From: Toxorhynchites rutilus septentrionalis | Taxonomy: Eukaryota > Arthropoda > Insecta > Diptera > Culicidae | Length of the DNA: 64,000 nucleotides | Direction: 5' to 3' | NCBI RefSeq assembly: GCF_029784135.1 | Contig: NC_073745.1 | Span: 115,677,216-115,741,215 of the forward strand | Shown: piece by piece, positions 56,890-64,000 of the stretch | How positions within the stretch are numbered: the first letter of the stretch is position 1 | Layout: each line of letters starts with the position of its first letter | Translations under genes and position numbers: made by a program | Notes under the pieces: generated by a model | What the model was told of the DNA's origin: nothing | Seen by the model: the letters and a program-made list of their open reading frames with translations, nothing else | Databases searched by the model: none

Positions 56890-57365
56890 AATATTTACGG
56901 AGCATTTGTTGTTCGGGGTGGACTGCATCGATCGGCTCTTCAGTTGTTGTTTTCACGTAGACAGTTCCGAGTTTGGTAAATACAGATGACAACTTGCCCT
57001 CTTTCTTCTTACGTAGCGCTGCTGCCTTAACTTTAGAACCGGTCTCGAACGTTCTTCAAGCCAAACTGTACTACCACCAAACATTCGTACGGATTTAATA
57101 CGCCTTATGTCGATCAGTGGAACATCAGAGTCGTCGATTCCTACTCGGCTACAAATCGCCATTACGGTTCTCGAGATTATCGACAGCCGAAGAGCTTCTG
57201 TCAACCCGCTCATTCAGCACGTTCAGAGCCACGTCGTTGTCGCTGAATTTCGGAGCACTTGAGCGTATGAATTCCCTGTGATACAACATCCAACCTACCA
57301 TTCATCTCAGACTTCACTGAATCAATTTTGCTATGCAAGTCATTACACAGTGCATTGATTCATAA
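56890..57365 (-). pseudogene. LINE ORF1 relic with FP25K-like C-terminal domain
   Basis: The minus-strand reading gives a coiled-coil-like part (DSVKSEMNGRLDVVSQGI, then LNERVDRSSSAVDNLENRN) in shifting frames. Next comes ISRTVMAICSRVGIDDSDV with IDIRRIKSVRMFGG, and finally VKAAALRKKKEGKLSSVF, TKLGTVYVKTTTEEPI and DAVHPEQQML. The arrangement of coiled coil, then 'cis.lgv...di....R', then 'AAL.KKK.GKL.SVFTK.G.VYVK' is typical of ORF1 proteins of several insect non-LTR groups. Multiple frameshifts make it dead. There is no ORF2 beside it. Confidence 0.55.
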
Positions 57366-57483
57366 GCAGTTGCACAGCAGAATTGAACGATAGTTGTTCT
57401 GATAAACCAAGACTTAGGAGGGGTTCTCGCTAAACTTGACATTATGATTAGAAGATGATAGAGCACAAGTTATCCGTGTACAC

Positions 57484-57930
57484 TAGGGTGTCAAAAAGTT
57501 ACCTCATAAAAATATTCACCACCTCGAAAAAACACTCTAGGCCAAATATTAGACTGAAGAGAGAGTGACGCAAAGCGGTCAAAGTTTGAGTTTTTTGAAA
57601 ATCGAAAAATCTCCCCCCTTAGGTGGAAAGGAAAGGAAATCGGAGTTTCCGAAAAAAAAAATTTTTGATGCCAAATGTCTTCAAATTGCATGAAACGTCG
57701 AGATCTAGTGTCATCTCGAAATTTATGTTTTTGACAAAAATAGACACTCTGGGACTAGACTAGGATATATTATCGTGCAAATCAATATTTCGAAACAGGT
57801 TCCAAATGAAAAATAGAGATAATTATTTTTATTGGCCCTTAAAATCATGTTTCGTCTCGTACTCCGTTTCATGCAATTTTAAGACATTTGGCACCATTTT
57901 TTTTTTCGAAAACTAATCATTGTCAATAAA
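57484..57930 (+). mobile_element. Truncated relative of the 18.2-kb hAT MITE
   Basis: It starts TAGGGTGTCAAAAAG and shares CACCACCTCGAAAAAACAC, GAGAGAGTGACGCAAAGCGG and GACATTTGGCACCA with 18,232-18,918. The right terminal repeat is missing. Confidence 0.65.
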
Positions 57931-58819
57931 AGCCGTTTCTTCATGAAAATGGTTTATTTTAAACAATTTTATACCAGTAATAAAATTTTTATTACCGAAT
58001 TACCGGTTATAAAACCGGTTTTTTCCTACCACTTCAGAATCTTGCTTTAAGGATGATATATTTACATTAGCCAAATTTTATATGTATAATGTGTAATATT
58101 CTTATACGGTTCAAAATTTGAAATGCAGGTGTTTGAAAAACAATATGGTGTCTCTGCATAATTTTTCACAATCGATCTCGAAGCACTCATTATTCACGAA
58201 TCACAGGAAATCATCTTCCGTCAGTCGCTTTCGGAAAAAAGTTCTGGAAGTTGATTCTGATGAAAAATGAAGCGGCAGGAATCAGTTATTGTGGCAGTGT
58301 CACACAATTCGACCGAAAAAAATTAAACGGATTGCGTTTCCATTGCGACTCGCTTTATGAACGCAACGAAAATTTCTGGCTGGCATGTGTTATCACATCA
58401 GCTAAACTAGCCGGATGTTGCAAATCATCACAGGTTTAGGTTTCTGCAAAAGAAAATTGCAGAAGAATTTTGACTACAGCATAAAAAATACCTTGAACAG
58501 TTTTCGACGAGAAAGCAAACATATCATGGGAGGGTAAAATTTTTAAGCTGCGTGAAAGTTGGCGAAAGATTGTGAAACAAAACAGTGCATATGAAACTAA
58601 ATAAATCCGTGTCTGCCTTTAGAAATGATGCTTTTGTTTTCTCAAAAATCGGCACGAACTTTCCAGACAACCCAATATGAGCTATCCTGATTTCTTCCTG
58701 ATTTTTGAAAAATATAGTTGGCAACTCTGAACACGAGAGTTCTTTCCACGCATCCGTTGTCTCTATGAGTGGAACAACACATTATACAGTCCACTTTACG
58801 GTTAGCAGCAGACGGAACA
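57931..58819. other. No gene recognised
   Basis: AT-rich DNA with a small ACCGGTTATAAAACCGGT palindrome near 58,002 and short open frames without motifs. Confidence 0.4.
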
Positions 58820-59494
58820 GTGACAAGCAGTGTTGCTACATGTACAGATTTATCTGGAAAGGTACAGATTTTTTCGTTATTTTTGGTACAGATTCTGTAC
58901 GATACAGTATACAGATTTTCATCAAATTGTACAGATTGGTACAGTCTTGAGAAAACAAACGCAGCGCTGCGCTTGAGTTGAATTTTCATCAGTGCGCGCT
59001 CAAAGAAAACTCGTATTCTCTCTTGGTGCGAAGCGCACAAAATTCATAAGCACGACAGCACAAAATGTACCCGGCGCAGAACTAAACATTTCTTCTCACT
59101 TATGTGATGCGCGTCTCATTCTATACACACACACATACATACATACACATCAAATTCTAGCGCCCGCTTTGTCTTCGTTCGTTCTAAGCAAAGCATAAAA
59201 ACAACAGCGCGCTCTCATTTGACCCGTATACGCTTGTGTGAAGAAAAATATCTCAACAGAGAGAGCAATCCAGATTCAAGCGCGCAGCACGGCGCAAATT
59301 TCAGCGTAAAACTCAGCTTAAAAACTGGGCTTGCGCCCACGGCGCTGACAACCAAACATTTCATCTGTGTTTCGGAGCGTGCTCATTCGCCAGAGCGCAT
59401 GTGTGCGCAAGGAGTGGGAGCTCAACTGGGTATAAAAATTTAGTTGCGCATCAGCACCGAGTTGCATTCTGAAGACTGGATTGGTACAGATTTT

Positions 59495-60535
59495 GACGTA
59501 GGACTACGTCTTTCATTTCTATACCGGGGTGTAAAATCAAAGTTTCGAAAACGAAAGCGTTACGCCGGAGACCGAGATTTTGAGTGTTAATAGCTCCTAA
59601 ACAACTGAACGAAATGGTATGATAAACACTTCATTCGAAAGATAAAATGTCTACGCGTTCTATACTTGTTACTTTCTGATCCAAAAACTTGTTTCAATAG
59701 TCTTAAATTTGCTTTCAATATAGGCTATTGAAATCACCAATCGGTATATAAGCGAGCGCCGCTCGGAAATCCACTCAGTTCTAATTGAACAGCGATTGGA
59801 GCATGTTGTCGCTGTTGTGGTGAAGCTCTTCATTTATCATGAACGCGCGGATGAACGGTGTCACCAAGAGCCTGTTTGTGCACCTTAGGCCAGAAGGGAA
59901 TCCATCAGGAGGAGAGTGATGCTACAAACGGTTCCCCGGGAAGATCTCGAAGCAGCTGCTACACACACACACATACACGCACGGAATTCTTTCCGTTTGG
60001 GTCGAGAAAGATCCGGAAAATAATCTGCCAGTTCCTCTAGGAATTTAAAAATACATTCATGTGAAAGAGTTTATTTGAATGTTTTCTATCCATGTAACAC
60101 TATGACCAAATATGTTTCAATCAAGTGCTATTAACAGATGGTCATCGAGTTAGCATTAACCACTGGTGGGCTTCCAGTATCGAGGAAAATGTGGAAATAT
60201 CTAATCGATACTGAAAATAATCTGCCAGTTCCTCTGGGAATTTAAAATTACATTCATATGAAAGAGTTTATTTTAATGTTTTCTATCCATGTAACACTGT
60301 GACCAAATACATTAGGTTTTGTGATTTTTCAATCAATCGCAATCAACAGGATAGCTTCTGAAGATTATTCTTCCCCATCAGTAGGATATTTCCGTAACCA
60401 ATATTGGATGCATAAAACCTTGTGCCTCCAACGTAACGCTCTCGTTTTCGAAGTTCTCCAAATATTCATTCATTCAGAATGAATTCAGATTCAACTTCAT
60501 ACAAATGATCTCTAAATCAACGATAGTCCTACGTC
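59495..60535. mobile_element. Palindromic-end repeat nested in the hAT element
   Basis: TGACGTAGGACTACGTC starts at 59,494, and the inverse TAGTCCTACGTCA ends near 60,536, giving 13-bp inverted ends. The inner sequence GAAAACGAAAGCGTTACG is mirrored near 60,430-60,450 (CGTAACGCTCTCGTTTTCGA). The tract TAATCTGCCAGTTCCTCT, followed by AGGAATTTAAAA, is tandemly duplicated (60,020-60,110 and 60,218-60,305). Confidence 0.6.
59743..59775 (+). promoter_or_regulatory. Candidate core promoter: TATA box plus initiator
   Basis: TATATAAGCG is followed 32 nt downstream by the A of TCAGTT, the arthropod initiator consensus. This is the exact spacing expected of a RNA polymerase II start. No intact gene follows: an ATG at about 59,839 opens only a very short frame. 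Confidence 0.4.
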
Positions 60536-60952
60536 ACCCTTGCGGTTATACCATAGATATAACCCACTTCCTGTTTTTTCCATTTGTGAAATTTCTTACA
60601 TTTGAACGAAGCAACATTAAGGTACAAGACGACTTTTGCTCCGCAGTATCGCTTTATGCTGCTGATCATAAAAGCATTGACAATGCAATAATTGATTAGT
60701 TTCAAATGGACTAAATTTCTTACAACGATCGTATGAAAGGATTCGTGTCGGACGGTGTGACCGTGAAGATGGGGGCTTCGAATTCCGTAATGCGCTTGAT
60801 TAAAATCGATTGCCCAGATCACTGGATCTCGTCAAATGTACATGTCATTTGCTCGAGCTATTTTTTCCTGAATATAATAAGAACAAAAAAAAGCTTCGAG
60901 ATCGGCTCAGCTACGATACAGCCACGGTACAGATAAAAAAGTGGCTACACTG

Positions 60953-61480
60953 GTGACAAGTAGCGGAAACAGATAATATTTTTAATGACAACAAATTTAC
61001 TTGATCTTTCAATGTTCCGATAGCTGATGAGTTATGATTTAGGAGATTTATTTTGAAATCCCCCATTAGTAGGGCATTAGATTCAGTGAAAGAGACTTCT
61101 ATAGTCATTTCTAAGACTTTGTACAAAGCTCTAAAACTTTATCTGACTTTGAAAGTATTTCGTATTTGGTTTTGGATGTTATGTTTCTACATATGCGAAT
61201 CCGCCTTCCCGTTTTTTTCTTGCAACCAATCGATCAGAACGGAGGATTCGGAACGAAGGCAGTTGATTTTTACTATTTTGGTTGAAATTCTCGCATCACA
61301 ACTACATTGGGCCAATAGAAGGAGTCTGCTATTGTGCTAGCTAGATCATCTGATACAGAGACCTTGAATGATACGAACGAGAGCGCATGTAGATATTTTT
61401 CTCTAGGAATCAGTTTCGTGAATTTCACAGTCGAATTCTCTACGTTGATGGTAAACTTGAGGTATTCCAAAGTATCGTTC
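60953..61480 (-). pseudogene. Non-LTR endonuclease relic (APE domain)
   Basis: Read on the minus strand and across frames: VSVSDDLASTIADS (compare SVSETWL), LPSFRILRSDRLVARKKREG with GFAYV (compare the GY.LIRSDR...GGGVALYV block), TSKTKYEILSKSD, and NALLMGDFKINLLNHNSSA (compare the LLGDFNINLL motif with catalytic Asp and Asn). The order matches APE endonucleases of Jockey/CR1-like LINEs. Stops and frameshifts are frequent, and no RT follows before the hAT boundary at 60,952. It is separate from the I-group elements at 26 and 34 kb. Confidence 0.5.
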
Positions 61481-63840
61481 GTTCGACATCGAAAGGAGTA
61501 ACGTAGAAAGTTTTGAGCGATTCTCCACCAGAACTACGGAGTTGCAGCTTTTTATCTACAATTCTTGGTCTATCGCCCTGTTGCTCACGTACGTTGTTTG
61601 GACGTGAGTATCACCATTACTGACGTTCTACGCATAGTTGTCCCATGCTACTTTCTGACAATTTTCACTTTTCTCCATAAAACGATGTTCTTATGTCTAG
61701 TCTTCCAGAAAACCACAAAAAATCTTATTGTTTTTTCCCAGATTCTCAAAAAACTAGATCAAGCTCAATTGTCCCAAGTTGATATTCTATGCATAATTGT
61801 CCCATCATGTATTTATTGTAGATTCATAATAAAATAATCGGTTCAAGTACAAGAATTTTATGTCACGCTTTCAGCAAGGCTAATGTACTCATTTCTGGTT
61901 TGGAACGATAAAAAAAAAGTTTAACAAAACATGTGTACACCTTGTACTGAATGACTAATAACAATGAGATTTATATTCTGCAAAGGTGTTGCAGATCACT
62001 CTCTTCTTCATAAAACGACGTTTTATGCATAATCTTTCGGAAAAACACTAAAACCTGTTGTTTGTTCCCAGTATTTTATAAAACAACATCAAGTTCAATT
62101 GCCATCCTGTGTTGTTTTTCTAGGCATAAAACTGTCTCACAATTTAAAAATTAAACCGTAATCATGCTTGATTGATTCAAATGAGGGGTAATTTTCCCAT
62201 TTCATTAAACAATGTTTACTGCTTTTAAAAAACCCGGTGTATTGCCCAACTGAATTACTTAAAGCTTCTGGTTGACAAATATGCTAGAAAACTTTGATTG
62301 CGTTTTGCTCAGTTGCTGATGGGAGATGTAATGGGAGAAATAATATCGGTATAGGAGAGCACCCTCCCCAACAGCATGCCCGTTTGTTTCAGCAGGAGCA
62401 GCAACATTACTTTTCACCATTATAGGATTTCTAATCATTGCCACTAATTTTGCACCTCGGCGGTTTTGCTTAGTCTCGATTCTGGCACGTATTGAAAATT
62501 AGCGGTCGACCTGTCATTCATCCAAATCGATATTTTCCTTCATTCGGAAATCTGTCGTACGCATTGTGGACGCTGATCAGCTATCAAGGGTCTCGTTTCT
62601 TTGCGGTGTTTTTTTCTGATAATTAAATCGTGTTCGTAGCAAATATTAGATTGGTTCGTCTGTGTGACCGGAGACGAAAATCTTCGCACCTTACCTATTA
62701 GTTGCTTCATTGTGTCTTCGGCATGACACTGTCATTTGCACATTCATTTGATTAAACTCTCACAGTTAGCAAAAAAAAAACGACCATAATTGTCGGCTAC
62801 AAAAAACGGAATAAATAACGGACCCATTTTCTGTTTTTTTTTCTTCTTAATTACCCACTTTGCATCATACGAAGCTAACTTGTAGTTAGTTAATGGGCTA
62901 TTTGACATTGATTGACTTTTTGATGATTTTGCGAAATTGATTGCTGCAAATTCTGTTGATTTATATTCCAATTGAATACAAGCACGACTAGCACCAACGT
63001 TTGAACTAGTCACAACTCAAAGTTGATCATACATAAACACCAAGTGTGGCAACAGCAAAACCAGAAATTGGTTCACACAACAGCACAAAACAGTTCAACG
63101 GGTCATGTGCTTCATCATTGTTAACCCAGTAAAGTCTCCCCGTGTGCAGTTGTGACCGCGCTGAACTCCGTCCCGTCCTGGCGGAAAAGTCGGTTCCGTC
63201 GGTCGGTCGGTCGTTTTTCGTTCCCGTTCGGGGGCATTTCTAACCTTTTGCCTTTTTCCCCTAGTTCGGTTGTGCAGAGAGCGGCAGAGGCTGCAAATTC
63301 AACCCACTATATATGTGAAAGAGGGCGTAAAATGTCGAGACCTATTGTGCGACACGTCTGACTGAAGCGGAACTTTTTATCTCTGTGGGCAATTTTCTAT
63401 CCGGTAGTTTTTATTTTTCTTGTTGATTATTTTCATCGTCCCTGATGCTGCCGCGGGAGGAAGCCCCAACCGCGGAGAATCGTTTGGGATGGGATAGCGA
63501 GACTAAGTTGAATAGAAAAGCGCCGGTGAAAGTGACATTAGAGCGAGCGTGAGGTGCAATTTATCGGGACGTTAGCTCGAATGCAAATTGAAAATAGGGA
63601 TTCTTTCCAGGACGCGGAAAGTTGGTATAAGTTATAATGTTACCGTTAAAGCATACTACGGAGAATGTTCGCTCATTTTTTCGTTGACAAGTTTCTATCC
63701 TTGGTGCAATGAAAAAAATGAATAGTGTCACAACATCAAACTGCAATCAAAGTTTTTTTGAAGTTTTTTTCTCTGTATAGAGTAAAACCTTCTAATACAT
63801 TTTTTTGTCCAAATGAGCGAAAATCTCACAATTTATAATA
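61481..63840. other. Mostly single-copy-looking DNA, no gene assigned
   Basis: AT-rich to about 62,450, then more balanced. The GC-rich tract around 63,150-63,360 (with a CGGTCGGTCGGTCG run) could be an untranslated exon or promoter-proximal DNA, but no decisive signal was found. Confidence 0.4.
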
Positions 63841-63849
63841 TCCCTTTGT

Positions 63850-64000
63850 ACGTTCTGTATATTTTTAAATGTGACTGTTTGTACCCGAAACCCGAAAATC
63901 CGAATAAGGAGTCGTCCGATTTGAGGAAGTCTTTATTTTGTTGTATTCGTCTCTGCCCGTATATCAATACTACGGAGAGAAAAATCGGAAAATTTTCGGA
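63850..64000 (+). mobile_element. Partial Helitron copy running off the window
   Basis: ACCCGAAACCCGAAAATCCG, GGAGTCGTCCGATTTGAGG, TTTATTTTGTTGTATTCGTC and ATCGGAAAATTTTCGGA match the sub-terminal 5' region of the Helitron at 10.8-11.1 kb. The 3' end is outside the window. Confidence 0.65.

Larger units (their letters stand above)
58828..60952. mobile_element. hAT-type element, 2.1 kb, 8-bp TSD GTGACAAG
   Basis: The left end CAGTGTTGCTAC and the right end GTGGCTACACTG are inverted repeats. The 8-bp duplication GTGACAAG is perfect (58,820-58,827 and 60,953-60,960). ATGTACAGATTTATCTG and GGTACAGATTTT motifs repeat near the left end, and GGTACAGATAAAAAAG recurs at the right, as expected for subterminal transposase sites. 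No transposase is seen. A palindromic-end repeat (59,495-60,535) appears nested inside. Confidence 0.88.

Noticed and set aside
63150..63370. Promoter and first exon of a host gene
   Set aside because: GC-rich and CGGTCGG-repeated, with a weak acceptor-like CCCCTAG, but no convincing TATA, initiator or downstream coding sequence.

Overview
This window is nuclear DNA from an insect, most likely a culicine mosquito and probably an Aedes species. It is AT-rich, has no bacterial gene organisation, and is packed with transposable elements (TEs). The best species clues are a DD37E Tc1/mariner transposon of the mosquito ITmD37E type, tRNA-derived SINEs resembling mosquito Feilai-type elements, non-LTR retrotransposons with an RNase H domain, and many foldback elements and MITEs. 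No complete host gene is present. The only host-gene hints are a broken replication-dependent histone H3 pseudogene (about 2.29-2.63 kb) and one possible 27-nt microexon (42,316-42,342).

Layout, left part: a hAT-type element with an 8-bp target duplication (565-2,067); the histone H3 relic and a duplicated segment (2.1-3.4 kb); a Helitron-like tract with a long (AT)n run (3.8-4.4 kb); a 26-bp perfect inverted repeat (4.56 kb); a SINE split by a foldback element (7.4-9.5 kb); a MITE (9.8-10.8 kb); a Helitron with three 5' ends (10.8-11.7 kb); an apparently intact ITmD37E transposon (11,932-13,227); nested inverted repeats holding a TTAA-flanked MITE (13.25-16.2 kb); a 687-bp hAT MITE (18.2-18.9 kb); and a mariner relic (19.2-19.6 kb).

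Middle part: single-copy-looking DNA (19.6-22.5 kb); a 1.84-kb LTR element with no gag-pol that carries a minisatellite (22,801-24,641); a repeat family with palindromic GACGTAG ends, one copy of which is interrupted by a 5'-truncated non-LTR retrotransposon (24.7-28.4 kb); a deletion derivative of ITmD37E (28,830-29,587); and a foldback element whose arms (29.8-33.4 and 39.55-40.1 kb) were split by a SINE, a dead Tc1 element and an almost intact 6.1-kb non-LTR retrotransposon (ORF1 and ORF2 on the minus strand).

Right part: single-copy DNA with the candidate microexon (40.1-42.4 kb); three further copies of the palindromic-end family (42.4-44.1, 54.8-56.7 and 59.5-60.5 kb); a deep nest of inverted repeats and a Helitron (46.2-50.4 kb); a second type of SINE (50.4-50.9 kb); two more hAT elements with perfect 8-bp duplications (55,127-55,701 and 58,828-60,952); two LINE protein relics; and the start of another Helitron at the right edge.

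The genes do not form a cellular pathway. They are transposition machinery (transposase, Gag-like ORF1, endonuclease/reverse transcriptase/RNase H ORF2) together with many non-autonomous elements. Insertions inside other insertions, with readable target duplications and paralogous empty sites, let the order of many events be worked out.
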